In this document: positions 25,486 through 34,542 of the stretch, piece by piece
Layout of the letters: each line of letters begins with the position of its first letter
Numbering within the stretch: the first letter of the stretch is position 1
Source: Terrabacter sp. Root85
Lineage (GTDB): Bacteria; Actinomycetota; Actinomycetes; Actinomycetales; Dermatophilaceae
NCBI RefSeq assembly: GCF_001429185.1
Contig: NZ_LMIW01000008.1
Location: 794,056-858,055 of the forward strand
Direction: 5' to 3'
DNA: 64,000 bases
Program-made: the position numbers and the translations under genes
Notes under the pieces: generated by a model
Databases searched by the model: none
Told to the model about the DNA's origin: nothing
The model's input: only the letters and a program-made list of their open reading frames with translations

Positions 25486-25514
25486 GTGTCGGTGTCGCCA
25501 GAGGCGACCAGGCG

Positions 25515-27278
25515 TCAGCCGTGCTGCTTGTCGGCCTTGATCGTCTCGCGCTCCTGGCCGGCCCCTGCGGGCTCGATGGCCTCGTGCCCGCCGTCGGGCG
25601 CAGCCGCGTGGTCCTCGTGCTCGTGGTGGGCCGCCTCGAGCTCGGACGGGGTGGCCGGGGCGACGCGGTCGCGGAAGTAGAAGTTCGAGAACTTCGCCCG
25701 CAGGCGCTCCTTGCCGGCGATGGGGCTGTCGACGCCGTTGGCGTCCTTGCCCGCCGTGAGCTCGAGCGGCTCGTGGGACTCGTGCTGGACCAGGGCCCAG
25801 CGCTCGTCGGGGGTGAGCGGAGCGTGGATCTCCTCGAAGCGACCGTCGGCGTGCCGCCAGATCGTGCCCGTCTCACGACCGTGGAGGACCTTCTGGCGGT
25901 CGGCGCGCTGCAGGCTGAGGCAGATGCGCTTGGTGATCCAGAAGGCGACCGGCGGCGCGACGAAGAAGAGCACGCGCAGCGTCTGCGTGATGTCGTTGAT
26001 CGACAGGTGCAGCTTGATCGCCATGAGGTCGTTGCCGGCAGCGAGGAAGAGCACGACGTACATCGAGATGCCGGCGATGCCGATGGCGGTGCGCGTCGGC
26101 GCGTTGCGCGGGCGGTCGAGCAGGTGGTGCTCGCGCTTGTCACCGGTCACCCACGACTCGACGAAGGGGTAGACGCCGATGATGGTCCACATGAGCGGCA
26201 GCAGGATGAGCGAGCCCGGGAAGATGTTCATGCTCCACGTGAAGCCGAACGTCTCGAACTCGAGGAAGCCGGGCAGCAGTCGCAGCGCACCGTCGGCGAA
26301 GCCCATGTACCAGTCGGGCTGGGAGCCCGCGGTGATGGGGGAGGGGTCGTACGGACCGTAGGCCCAGATCGGGTTGATCGTCACGACCGCCGAGATGAGG
26401 GCGATGACGCCGAAGACGATGAAGAAGAAGCCACCGGCCTTGGCGATGTACACCGGCAGGAGCGGGTAGCCGACGACGTTCTTGTTGGTGCGGCCCGGTC
26501 CGGGGAACTGCGTGTGCTTGTGCAGGAAGACGAGCAGGATGTGCGCCGTGAAGAGGCCCACGAGGATGGCCGGGATGAGCAGCACGTGCGCCGAGTAGAG
26601 GCGCGGGATGATCGCCTCGCCGGGGAACGCGCCTCCGAAGATGAAGTACGACAGGTAGGAGCCGATGACCGGCGCCGACTGGATGAAGCCGTTCATGGCG
26701 CGGATGCCGGTGCCCGAGAGCAGGTCGTCGGGGAGCGAGTAGCCCGCGAAGCCCTCGATGCACGCCAGCAGCGACAGGATGGTGCCGAAGACCCAGTTGA
26801 TCTCACGCGGCTTGCGGAAGGCGCCGGTGAAGAAGACGCGCGCCATGTGGACGAAGACCGACACGACGAAGATCAGGGCGGCCCAGTGGTGGATCTGACG
26901 GATGAGCAGACCGCCGCGGATGTCGAAGGAGATCCCGAGCGTCGAACGGTAGGCGTCCGACATCGTCACGCCCTGGAGCGGGACGTAGGAGCCGTCGTAG
27001 ACGACCTGGCTGGCGCTGGGCACGAACCAGAAGGTGAGGAACGCACCGGTCAGCAGACAGACGATCATCGAGTACATCGCGATCTCGCCGAGCATGAACG
27101 ACCAGTGGTCGGGGAAGACCTTCTTGGCGAGGAAGGAGACACCCTTCGCACCGCCGAGGCGGTCGTCCATCCAGCCGGCGATGCCGCCGAGCGGCTTGGT
27201 GGCGGACGCGCGCTCGTCGGCCTGGCGGTCGCCGGCGCGGAGTGCGTCCGCGGGACGAGTCTCGTTGATGGTGCTCAT
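25515..27278 (-). CDS. qcrB: Cytochrome bc1 complex, cytochrome b subunit
   Basis: Di-heme cytochrome b of the actinobacterial bcc complex; oxidises menaquinol at the Qp site. 587 residues, eight core TM helices and a long polar C-terminal extension (about 420-587) that ends in an acidic/His-rich tail, as in mycobacterial QcrB. Heme His pairs are visible around IHHWAALIF, HMARVFF, YSAHVLLIP and FTAHILLVFLHKHTQF, and the Qp motif is PDWYMGF, the actinobacterial form of PEWY. ATG overlaps the qcrA stop (ATGA). Target class of the Q203-type inhibitors in mycobacteria. Confidence 0.97.
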   Translation of the reverse strand: MSTINETRPADALRAGDRQADERASATKPLGGIAGWMDDRLGGAKGVSFLAKKVFPDHWSFMLGEIAMYSMIVCLLTGAFLTFWFVPSASQVVYDGSYVPLQGVTMSDAYRSTLGISFDIRGGLLIRQIHHWAALIFVVSVFVHMARVFFTGAFRKPREINWVFGTILSLLACIEGFAGYSLPDDLLSGTGIRAMNGFIQSAPVIGSYLSYFIFGGAFPGEAIIPRLYSAHVLLIPAILVGLFTAHILLVFLHKHTQFPGPGRTNKNVVGYPLLPVYIAKAGGFFFIVFGVIALISAVVTINPIWAYGPYDPSPITAGSQPDWYMGFADGALRLLPGFLEFETFGFTWSMNIFPGSLILLPLMWTIIGVYPFVESWVTGDKREHHLLDRPRNAPTRTAIGIAGISMYVVLFLAAGNDLMAIKLHLSINDITQTLRVLFFVAPPVAFWITKRICLSLQRADRQKVLHGRETGTIWRHADGRFEEIHAPLTPDERWALVQHESHEPLELTAGKDANGVDSPIAGKERLRAKFSNFYFRDRVAPATPSELEAAHHEHEDHAAAPDGGHEAIEPAGAGQERETIKADKQHG

Positions 27279-28384
27279 CGCGCACGCTCCCAGAAGCTCG
27301 GTCCCACGGGCTCTGCGAAGCCTGCGGGGGCGACGAGGTAGCCCGCGTCGTCGACGGTGATCTTGAGTTGCGGCAGCGGCCGCTTGGCCGGGCCGAAGAT
27401 GACGGCGCAGTCCTCGGTGAGGTCGAAGGTCGACTGGTGGCACGGGCAGAGCAGGTGGTGCGTCTGCTGCTCGTACAGGCCGACCGCGCAGCCCACGTGG
27501 GTGCAGATCTTGGAGTAGGCGACGACGCCGTCGACGCCCCAGTCCTTGGCCTTCTGCACCTTGATCAGGTCGGGGTCGAGGCGGATCAGGATGACCGCCG
27601 CCTTGGCCTTGGCCTCGAGGACGTGCTTGCCCTCGTCGATGTACTTCTGGAGTGTCTCGGGCATCACGTGGAAGACCGAGCCGGACGTGACCTCGTCGAA
27701 GCGGATCGGCGTCATCTCCGGGTCACGCATGAGCCGGATCGGCTTGCCGCCGTTGTCCTTCGGGTCCCAGATGGTGTGCTTGAGCTCCTCGACGTTGGTC
27801 GGGCCGAGCGAACCGGCGACCTGCAGGCCGAGGGGGAGGGCGAAGAGGCCGAGCGCCCCACCGAGGGAGTACTTCAGGAGCGGGCGGCGGTTGAGCTGCG
27901 TCGACGCGACGCCCTCGTTGACGACGGCGACGGCCTTGGCGCGCTGCTCGGTCGTCGAGGCCTGCTCGTGGCGCTCCTCGACGATCTCCTCGTCGGACAT
28001 CAGCGTCTTGGCCCAGTGCACGGCGCCGATGCCGATGAGGAAGATGGCGAAGCCGAGCGACAGGCCGAGCACGACGTTCTGGGTCTTGGCGATCCCGATA
28101 CCGGGGAAGAAGAAGGTCGCCTCGTCGGGGATGGCGAAGTAGCTGACCAAGAAGACGAGCGTGGCGAGCATCGACAGACCGAACATCGTCGCGACCTGGC
28201 GCTCGGCGCGCTTGGCCGCCGCGGGGTCGTCGTCGGCGGCGCGGTGCACGTGTGCCGGCAGACCGGGGTTCTCGAACTGGTCCACCCCCCTGATCAGCGA
28301 CGCCGGGAGTCGCTCGGTTCCGGCGTCGGACGCCGGGACGAGGGACGTGCTGGTCCCGTGGTCCGTGGTGTCGTTCTCGTTCAT
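27275..28384 (-). CDS. qcrA: Cytochrome bc1 complex Rieske iron-sulfur subunit
   Basis: Rieske [2Fe-2S] protein of the bcc complex, 369 residues. A polar N-terminus of about 65 residues is followed by three TM helices (about 68-86, 100-122, 175-195), the enlarged membrane module found only in actinobacteria, and then the Rieske domain with cluster motifs CTHVGC and CPCHQS (about 295-330). qcrC ends 49 nt upstream and qcrB overlaps downstream. Start ATG with AGGA at a suitable distance. Confidence 0.97.
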   Translation of the reverse strand: MNENDTTDHGTSTSLVPASDAGTERLPASLIRGVDQFENPGLPAHVHRAADDDPAAAKRAERQVATMFGLSMLATLVFLVSYFAIPDEATFFFPGIGIAKTQNVVLGLSLGFAIFLIGIGAVHWAKTLMSDEEIVEERHEQASTTEQRAKAVAVVNEGVASTQLNRRPLLKYSLGGALGLFALPLGLQVAGSLGPTNVEELKHTIWDPKDNGGKPIRLMRDPEMTPIRFDEVTSGSVFHVMPETLQKYIDEGKHVLEAKAKAAVILIRLDPDLIKVQKAKDWGVDGVVAYSKICTHVGCAVGLYEQQTHHLLCPCHQSTFDLTEDCAVIFGPAKRPLPQLKITVDDAGYLVAPAGFAEPVGPSFWERAR

Positions 28385-28433
28385 CGGGTCGTGGTCCTGT
28401 CGTCGTTCGTGATCGAGGCGATGCAGCGCGGGC

Positions 28434-29243
28434 TCATGCTGCCTTCTTGCCGAGCCAGACGGCGCAGCCGATGAGGATGCCGAGCGCGAACACCCACGCG
28501 AAGAGCCCCTCGGACACCGGGCCGAGGTTGCCCAGCGTGAGGCCGCCGACGTTCGTCTCGTTCTCCTGCGCCTTGAGGTAGGAGATGACCTTCTGCTTCG
28601 CCTCGGGCGTGAGGTTCATGTCGTTGAAGACCGGCATCGACTGCGGCCCGGTCACCATCGCCTCGTAGATGTGCTTCGGCGTGGTGCCCTCGAGCGCCGG
28701 GGCGTACTTGCCGCGGGTCAGGGCGCCGCCCGCACCGGCGAAGTTGTGGCACATCGCGCAGTTGACGCGGAAGATCTGGCCACCCTCGGCGATGGCCTTG
28801 TTGTTCTCCGGCGTGCCGGGCTCGATGACCGTCGTGTACTTCTCCTCCGGGATCGCCGGGCCGGGGCCGAGCGAGGCGACGTAGGCCGCGAGGGCGGAGA
28901 TCTGGGCGTCGTCGAACTTCACCTTGTTCTGGGGCGCCTGGACGTTCGGGCCGGCGAGCGGCATACGTCCGGTGCCGACCTGGAAGTCGACCGAGGCGGC
29001 GCCCACGCCGACGAGCGACGGGCCGGACTTCGTGCCCTGGGCACCGACGCCGTGGCAGGTGGCGCAGTTGGCGATGAAGAGGTCCTTGCCGTGGGCGACG
29101 TCGTCGGCGGCCGCCGTGGGAGCCGCCGCGTTGGCGTCCTTGGGGGCGAGGAAGGAGTAGGCGCCACCGGTCACGAGGAGGCCGAGCAGCAGCAGCACCG
29201 CGATCGCGGCGGGGTGTCGGCGTCGGGCGGCCAAGGCGTTCAC
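28434..29243 (-). CDS. qcrC: Cytochrome bc1 complex diheme cytochrome c subunit
   Basis: Diheme cytochrome c that passes electrons from the bc1 part directly to the aa3 oxidase, replacing a soluble cytochrome c. 269 residues: N-terminal signal-anchor (about 11-32), two c-type heme motifs CATCH (about residue 60) and CAMCH (about 163), with Met ligands GRMPLAG and QSMPVFND, and a C-terminal TM helix (about 246-264). Starts at GTG. One GGCATAC motif falls inside the gene. Part of the ctaE-qcrCAB operon. Confidence 0.97.
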   Translation of the reverse strand: MNALAARRRHPAAIAVLLLLGLLVTGGAYSFLAPKDANAAAPTAAADDVAHGKDLFIANCATCHGVGAQGTKSGPSLVGVGAASVDFQVGTGRMPLAGPNVQAPQNKVKFDDAQISALAAYVASLGPGPAIPEEKYTTVIEPGTPENNKAIAEGGQIFRVNCAMCHNFAGAGGALTRGKYAPALEGTTPKHIYEAMVTGPQSMPVFNDMNLTPEAKQKVISYLKAQENETNVGGLTLGNLGPVSEGLFAWVFALGILIGCAVWLGKKAA

Positions 29244-29304
29244 TGTGGGTTCCTGTCGTCCATGGAGGTGGGGGTCGGGTGCAGCTGCGCGATCATGCCG
29301 GGGG

Positions 29305-29967
29305 TCAGCGCAGGATGTAGATGGTCGCGAAGAGCGCGATCCACACGACGTCGACGAAGTGCCAGTAGTACGACGTCACGACGGCGCCCGTGGCGTTGGC
29401 GTGCGTGTAGCGCCGCGTCGTGAAGGTGCGGGCGATGATGAGCAGGAAGGCGATGAGGCCGCCCGTCACGTGCAGACCGTGGAAGCCGGTCGCCATGTAG
29501 AAGACCGAGCCGTAGGCGTCGGAGCTCAGCGTGACGTTCTCGTGGACGAGCTCGGAGTACTCCATGACCTGGCCGGCGATGAAGAAGGCGCCGAAGAGGT
29601 ACGTCAGGACGTACCACTCGCGCATGCCCCAGCCCTTGATGTCGAGGAGCTTGCCGGTGCGGGCCTTCTGGCCGCGCTCGGCCTTCCAGACGCCGAGCTG
29701 GCACCACACGGAGGAGATGACGAGCACGAGGCAGTTGACGCTCGCGAAGGGCAGGTTGAGCTTCTCGGTCTGCACCGCCCAGAGGTCACCGCGGACCGAC
29801 CTGAGCTGGAAGTAGACCGCGAAGAGACCCGCGAAGAACATGAGTTCGCTGGAGAGCCACACGATGGTGCCGACGGCAACCATGTTGGGGCGGGTCGCCG
29901 GCCCGTGATGGGCCGGATTCGCTACTGCGCTTGAAGGAACTGCCGATGCTGTCGCCACGTTGGACAT
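29305..29967 (-). CDS. ctaE: Cytochrome c oxidase subunit III (aa3-type)
   Basis: Integral subunit III of the aa3 oxidase, 220 residues, five TM helices in the actinobacterial short form (the first two helices of the seven-helix type are missing). Typical segments: [21 protein letters not shown], the conserved E in FIAGQVMEY and [10 protein letters not shown] and [10 protein letters not shown] near the C-terminus. The ATG at 29967 follows GGAAT; a longer frame upstream is non-conserved. First gene of the minus-strand respiratory operon, divergent from the pseudo-receiver gene across a 214-bp promoter region that also holds a CCCC/GGGG stem near 30000. Confidence 0.96.
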   Translation of the reverse strand: MSNVATASAVPSSAVANPAHHGPATRPNMVAVGTIVWLSSELMFFAGLFAVYFQLRSVRGDLWAVQTEKLNLPFASVNCLVLVISSVWCQLGVWKAERGQKARTGKLLDIKGWGMREWYVLTYLFGAFFIAGQVMEYSELVHENVTLSSDAYGSVFYMATGFHGLHVTGGLIAFLLIIARTFTTRRYTHANATGAVVTSYYWHFVDVVWIALFATIYILR

Positions 29968-30181
29968 TATTCCCACATTCCTGTCCGGCTGTGCGAGGGA
30001 CCCCCCGCTTCGGGGCCCTTTCTCGCGCGGGTGTAGAGGATTCGTGACCATTCCGACATGAACCCTGAACAGCCGTGTCGTGGGCCGTCCGGGACCACCC
30101 TCCCACGTCGGTCTGAGGCGTCGTCTCGCGGGTGGGGAGGTCGGTGCGGTCGGTCGCGACCCGCCCGGTAGCATCGGTCGC

Positions 30182-30652
30182 ATGACCGCCTCGAACGACA
30201 GCGCAGCGCAGGGCACGTCCACCGACATCGCGACGACGACCGGCGCGCAGCGGCCGGTGGCGCGGGTCAGCGTCCTGCTCTACAGCGACGACATCACGAC
30301 CCGTGACGCGGTGCGCGCGGCGGTCGGCCGTCGCCCCGCCAGGGACGTCGAGGTGGTCCGCTGGCACGAGTGCGCGACGGCCGACGCCGTGATCAGCTCG
30401 GTCGAGTCCGAGCGCTTCGACATCCTCGTCCTCGACGGCGAGGCCGCCAAGGTCGGCGGCCTGGGCCTGGCCAAGCAGCTCAAGAACGAGATCTTCGACT
30501 GTCCCCCGATCGTCGTGCTCACGGGCCGTCCGCAGGACAGCTGGCTCGCCGCCTGGTCCCAGGCCGACCTGGCGGTCCCGCACCCGCTCGACCCGATCGC
30601 GCTGACGTCGGCCATCGCCACGCTCGCGCGTTCGGGCGTGCCCACGGCCTGA
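30182..30652 (+). CDS. Stand-alone receiver-like (pseudo-receiver) protein
   Basis: A 156-residue protein with a CheY-like fold and no output domain. The phosphoacceptor-type Asp is present ([14 protein letters not shown]) and the Thr strand VVLTGRP, but the first acidic pair is YSDD and the conserved Lys before Pro is replaced (VPHPLDP), so phosphotransfer is doubtful. The first ~30 residues are disordered. ATG with TAGCAT 7 nt upstream (leaderless type). It ends 3 nt before trpD, an arrangement common in actinobacteria. Its partner is unknown; it is divergent from ctaE, so a respiratory link is possible but only inferred. Confidence 0.75.
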   Translation: MTASNDSAAQGTSTDIATTTGAQRPVARVSVLLYSDDITTRDAVRAAVGRRPARDVEVVRWHECATADAVISSVESERFDILVLDGEAAKVGGLGLAKQLKNEIFDCPPIVVLTGRPQDSWLAAWSQADLAVPHPLDPIALTSAIATLARSGVPTA

Positions 30653-30655
30653 CGC

Positions 30656-31705
30656 ATGGCGCCCGACGCGACGACCTGGCCTGCACTGCTGACCGACCTC
30701 ATCGCCGGTCGTGACCTCGATCGGCCGACGGCCGAGTGGGCCATGGGGCAGATCATGAGCGGGGAGGCCACGCCCTCTCAGGTCGCGGGCTTCCTCATCG
30801 GCCTGCGCGCCAAGGGCGAGAGCATCGAGGAGATGCGGGGCCTGGCCGAGCAGATGCTCGCCCACGCGCGGCGGATCGAGGTGCCGGGGCCGAGCCTCGA
30901 CATCGTCGGCACCGGCGGCGACCGGGCCCACACGGTCAACATCTCGACGATGTCCGCGATGGTGGCCGCGGCTGCCGGCGTGCGTCTCGTCAAGCACGGC
31001 AACCGGGCCGCCTCGTCGTCGTCCGGCTCGGCGGACGTGCTCGAGGCCCTCGGCGTCGACCTGTCCCTGCCTCCCGAGCGTGTCGTCGAGGTGGCGTCGG
31101 AGGCCGGCATCACCTTCTGCTTCGCGCAGACCTTCCACCCCTCGTTCCGTCACACCGCGGTGCCGCGCCGCGACCTCGGCATCGGGACGGCGTTCAACTT
31201 CCTCGGTCCACTGACCAACCCGGCCCAGCCGACGTATGCCGCCGTGGGCTGCGCGGACGCCCGCATGGCCCCGTTGCTGGCCGGCGTCTTCGCGCACCGT
31301 GGCAAGGACGCCGCGGTGTTCCGCGGCGACGACGGTCTCGACGAGGTCACCGTCTCGACGACGACGCACGTGTGGTGGGTCCGCGAGGGCTCCATCACCG
31401 AACGCTCGCTCGACCCCACTCGCCTCGGCGTCGAGCTGCACCCGATCGAGGAGCTGCGCGGCGGCGACGCGGCGCACAACGCCGGCGTGGTCCGTGACGT
31501 GTTCGCCGGCGTGACGGGAGCCGTCCGGGACGCCGTGCTCCTCAACGCCGGGATCGCGCTCGCGCTGACGCGTCCGGACACGGGGGCGTCGGAGGGCGAC
31601 TTCGACCGTGACGTGCGTGCCGGGATGGACCGTGCGGCCGAGGCCATCGACAGCGGAGCCGCGACCGGCCTCGTCGAACGCTGGGTGGCCGCGACCCGAC
31701 GCTGA
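30656..31705 (+). CDS. trpD: Anthranilate phosphoribosyltransferase
   Basis: Second step of tryptophan synthesis: anthranilate + PRPP to phosphoribosylanthranilate. 349 residues. Motifs: [17 protein letters not shown] (PRPP site, about 82-98), [18 protein letters not shown] (anthranilate/PRPP), [15 protein letters not shown] and [11 protein letters not shown]. Starts 3 nt after the pseudo-receiver stop, so probably co-transcribed with it; no other trp gene is adjacent. Corresponds to Rv2192c in the conserved block. Confidence 0.97.
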   Translation: MAPDATTWPALLTDLIAGRDLDRPTAEWAMGQIMSGEATPSQVAGFLIGLRAKGESIEEMRGLAEQMLAHARRIEVPGPSLDIVGTGGDRAHTVNISTMSAMVAAAAGVRLVKHGNRAASSSSGSADVLEALGVDLSLPPERVVEVASEAGITFCFAQTFHPSFRHTAVPRRDLGIGTAFNFLGPLTNPAQPTYAAVGCADARMAPLLAGVFAHRGKDAAVFRGDDGLDEVTVSTTTHVWWVREGSITERSLDPTRLGVELHPIEELRGGDAAHNAGVVRDVFAGVTGAVRDAVLLNAGIALALTRPDTGASEGDFDRDVRAGMDRAAEAIDSGAATGLVERWVAATRR

Positions 31706-31798
31706 GCCGGTCGGACAGTCAGCCGGTCGGCTCGCTCAGGCGTCCACTCGGTCGGCTCGGCCGGGGTCCGCGACGAGGCGAGGGTCTGTGTCGACCTG

Positions 31799-32083
31799 CT
31801 ACTCGCCCTCGAGCCCGAGGCTGAAGGCGGCCTCGAGGTCGTGCGACGAGTAGGTGCGGAAGGCGATGTGCGTCGACGTTCCGACGATGCCCTGCACCTT
31901 GTTGAGCCGGTCGGCGATGACGTCCGCGAACTCCTCGTGCGCCTTGACCCGCACCATGGCGATGAGGTCGGCGTCGCCCGTCACCGAGTAGACCTCGGAC
32001 ACGGCCGGGATGTCGGCGATGGCCTCGGCCACCTCCGGGATGCGGTCGACCTCGCAGCTGATCATGACGATGGCGGTGATCAC
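31799..32083 (-). CDS. Stand-alone Lrp/AsnC ligand-binding (RAM) domain protein
   Basis: A 94-residue protein consisting only of the regulation-of-amino-acid-metabolism domain: MITAIVMISCE, AIADIPAVSEVYSVTGDADLIAMVRVK (the VTG-x-D core) and GIVGTSTHIAFRTY. There is no DNA-binding helix-turn-helix, so it cannot act alone on DNA; it may modulate full-length Lrp/AsnC proteins or act as an effector-binding oligomer. GTG start with TAGGGT exactly 6 nt upstream (leaderless type). Located just past trpD, convergent to it. Confidence 0.88.
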   Translation of the reverse strand: MITAIVMISCEVDRIPEVAEAIADIPAVSEVYSVTGDADLIAMVRVKAHEEFADVIADRLNKVQGIVGTSTHIAFRTYSSHDLEAAFSLGLEGE

Positions 32084-32102
32084 GGGACCACCCTAGCCGG
32101 GC

Positions 32103-33902
32103 CTACCCCGCGCGACGCAGGCCGCCGCCTCGGCCCGGGCGACCGGCGCGGCCGGGTCGGTCGCCGTGCGGGGAGCCGGCACGCGGTCCGGGCACGTCGT
32201 GGTCGAACCCGACGACCTCGTGCGCCGATGCGACGGCGGGCTCGAGCTCGCTGCGCACCGAACCGGCGCCGCCGACGGGGCACGTCCAGGTCCCCTCGAG
32301 CTCGACGATGCGCACGCCCGGCGCCTCGAGCCACCGGAGCAGGATCTCCGTCTCCTCGGTGAGGGCGGACGGACGGTCGGGCGTCGGTGCGGGCACGACC
32401 TCGGCCGTGGCCTGCATCGACCGGACGTAGGGCATCGGGTCGGCGCCGCGCGGGCTCACCACGACGCCGGCGAGGCGTCCGTGGCGGACGGAGACGAGCT
32501 CCCACCCACCGACGTCGCTGCGGCGCGCGGCGATGATTTCGGGAGAGCGGACCAGGGGGGCCAGCCGCTGGGCGCGAGCGGCTCCGCGGACGAGCTGGAG
32601 GAAGCGGTCGCGCACCCGCGCCGCATCCTCGAACCGCTCCTGCGAGGCCAGCTCCTCGAGGCGGACCCGGAGCAGCTCGGCGCTGGGCCGGGCGTTGCCG
32701 GTGAAGATGGCGCGGCACTCGGCGACGACGACGGCGTAGTCACCCTCGGACTGCGCGCCGGTGCACGGGGCGCCGCACCGGCCCATGTCGGCGAGGGCGC
32801 AGGCGGTGCCTCGGCCGGTGAGCCGGCCGGTGCACTGACGCAGCGGGACGACCTCGTGGACGGCGTCGATGGCCGCCTGGGCCGTCGCCCGGGACCGGAA
32901 CGGCCCGATGTAGTGGGCGTCGTCGTCGCGGACCTGCTTGACGATCGACAGGCGGGGGAAGCGCTCCTGGGTGAGCTTGACCCAGATGACCTTGCGGCCG
33001 TCCTTGGACCGGCGGTTGAACCGCGGCTTGTGCTCGTCGATGAGCCGCAGCTCGCGCACCTGGGCCTCGAGCGAGGTCTGGCAGACGACGGGGTGGACGA
33101 CGTGGGCGAGGCGCACCATCTCGGCCATCCGGCTGCGCTGCTCCGAGGCCGTGAAGTAGGTGCGCACCCGGGTGCGGATGTCGCGACTCGTGCCGACGTA
33201 GAGGACGCGGTCGCTGCCGTCCTTGAAGAGGTAGACGCCGGGGGCGCTGGGCAGGGGATCGGCGAGGAAGCGCTTCCGTCGCTGCGACGGGGTGACCCGA
33301 GAGCTGTAGCTCGACAGCTCCTCGAGCGTGTGCACGCCGAGGTTGCCGACGCGTTCGATGAGTCCGTGGAGGACGTCGACCGTGGCTCGGGCGTCGTGCA
33401 GGGCCCGGTGGTCGGGTGCCGTCGTGGAGCCGAAGACCTGGGCGAGCGACGAGAGCCGGTGGTTGGGCGACTCGTCGCGCACGACGAGCTGCCGGGCCAG
33501 CTGGAGCGTGTCGAGGACCGGGAAGCCGGGCCACGGAGCGCCGACCCGGGCGGCAGCGGCCTTGAGGAAGCCGATGTCGAACCCGGCGTTGTGGGCGACG
33601 AGGACGCTGCCGGCGGCGAACTCGAGGAAGGCGGGCAGGGCGCTCTCGATGCGCGGCGCGTCGCGGACCATGGAGTCGGTGATGCCCGTGAGGACGGAGA
33701 TGAACGCCGGGATGGGCTCGGCCGGGTCGACGAGGGTCTGGAACTCGCCGAGCACCTCGCCGCCGCGCACCTTGACGGCGCCGATCTCGGTGATGCCGCA
33801 CTGGGCGGGTGAGCCACCGGTGGTCTCGAGGTCGACGACGACGAACGTGACGCCGGCAAGGGGGGTGCCGAGGTCGTCGAACGTCGCCTGGATCGCCTGC
33901 AT
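32103..33902 (-). CDS. DEDDh exonuclease fused to UvrC-like GIY-YIG nuclease
   Basis: A 599-residue DNA-processing protein. N-terminal DEDDh exonuclease domain of the epsilon/DnaQ type: VVVDLETTGG (Asp, Glu; about 18-27), HNAGFDIGFL (Asp) and HRALHDARATVD (His/Asp). Then a GIY-YIG domain: GVYLFKDGSDRVLYVGTS, RRSKDGRK and a Cys segment CALADMGRCGAPC as in Cho/UvrC, with a UvrB-binding-like helix (LEELASQERFEDAARVRD). Corresponds to Rv2191. Probably acts in repair or 3'-end trimming, but its substrate is not established. ATG 33902 was chosen; TTG 33932 is an alternative. Confidence 0.92.
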   Translation of the reverse strand: MQAIQATFDDLGTPLAGVTFVVVDLETTGGSPAQCGITEIGAVKVRGGEVLGEFQTLVDPAEPIPAFISVLTGITDSMVRDAPRIESALPAFLEFAAGSVLVAHNAGFDIGFLKAAAARVGAPWPGFPVLDTLQLARQLVVRDESPNHRLSSLAQVFGSTTAPDHRALHDARATVDVLHGLIERVGNLGVHTLEELSSYSSRVTPSQRRKRFLADPLPSAPGVYLFKDGSDRVLYVGTSRDIRTRVRTYFTASEQRSRMAEMVRLAHVVHPVVCQTSLEAQVRELRLIDEHKPRFNRRSKDGRKVIWVKLTQERFPRLSIVKQVRDDDAHYIGPFRSRATAQAAIDAVHEVVPLRQCTGRLTGRGTACALADMGRCGAPCTGAQSEGDYAVVVAECRAIFTGNARPSAELLRVRLEELASQERFEDAARVRDRFLQLVRGAARAQRLAPLVRSPEIIAARRSDVGGWELVSVRHGRLAGVVVSPRGADPMPYVRSMQATAEVVPAPTPDRPSALTEETEILLRWLEAPGVRIVELEGTWTCPVGGAGSVRSELEPAVASAHEVVGFDHDVPGPRAGSPHGDRPGRAGRPGRGGGLRRAG

Positions 33903-34165
33903 GACCTCGACGGTATGCCGGGGCGCCGACAATGCCTCGGAGGCGCGTCGGTCGCAAGCCCTTCTGGCACAAGGGGGCCGGACGGCGCCTGAGGATCACG
34001 GTGCCCCGGGGCGTTGCCCTCCCGTGCGGCTCGACGCCGGTCCCGCGGCCATCCGGCGGAGGCCGGGAGGCGAGTCGACGACCGAGTGTCCCGGGGCAGT
34101 GTCAGTGGGGCCACCTAGCGTCTTTCACGACAGATCGCAACGAGAGACGAAGGGGTTGGACCACG

Positions 34166-34486
34166 ATGATGCTCGTCGACTGCCAGACCTGCCCGGTGCG
34201 GGACGTCCACTGCGCAGACTGCATGGTGACCGCGCTGGCGGGGATCCCGCTGCGTTCGGGCGCCACCGCACCCGGCGCCGACACGCGACCCGGCCGCCCG
34301 CGGCCGGTCGACGACCGCCGTGAGGTCGACGGGGTCATGACCGCACCCCTCGACCGAGCGGAGCGACGGGCCGTGTCTGCCTTCGTGGCGGCAGGGCTCG
34401 TCTCCGTGTCCACGGCCAACACGGCTCGCGCCGAGCTCGAGCCCGCCGAGGTCGTGACGCACCACCGAGCGCGCCACGCCGTCTGA
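34166..34486 (+). CDS. Small four-cysteine protein, actinobacterial family of unknown function
   Basis: A 106-residue protein with a tight cysteine cluster at the N-terminus, DCQTCPVRDVHCADCMV (Cys 6, 9, 16 and 19), suggestive of a zinc ribbon or Fe-S/redox site, followed by a disordered stretch and a helical part, LDRAERRAVSAFVAAGLVSV. I recognise the DCxTCxVR-CxDC pattern as an actinobacterial family seen near cell-wall hydrolases but no function is known to me. Two ATGs (34166, 34169) follow AAGGGG. The promoter lies in the 263-bp gap from the divergent nuclease gene. Confidence 0.75.
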   Translation: MMLVDCQTCPVRDVHCADCMVTALAGIPLRSGATAPGADTRPGRPRPVDDRREVDGVMTAPLDRAERRAVSAFVAAGLVSVSTANTARAELEPAEVVTHHRARHAV

Positions 34487-34542
34487 CCCCACGGGCGACG
34501 GGGACGGGCCACAGCAACAGCTCCGCATGACACGATGTCGCG

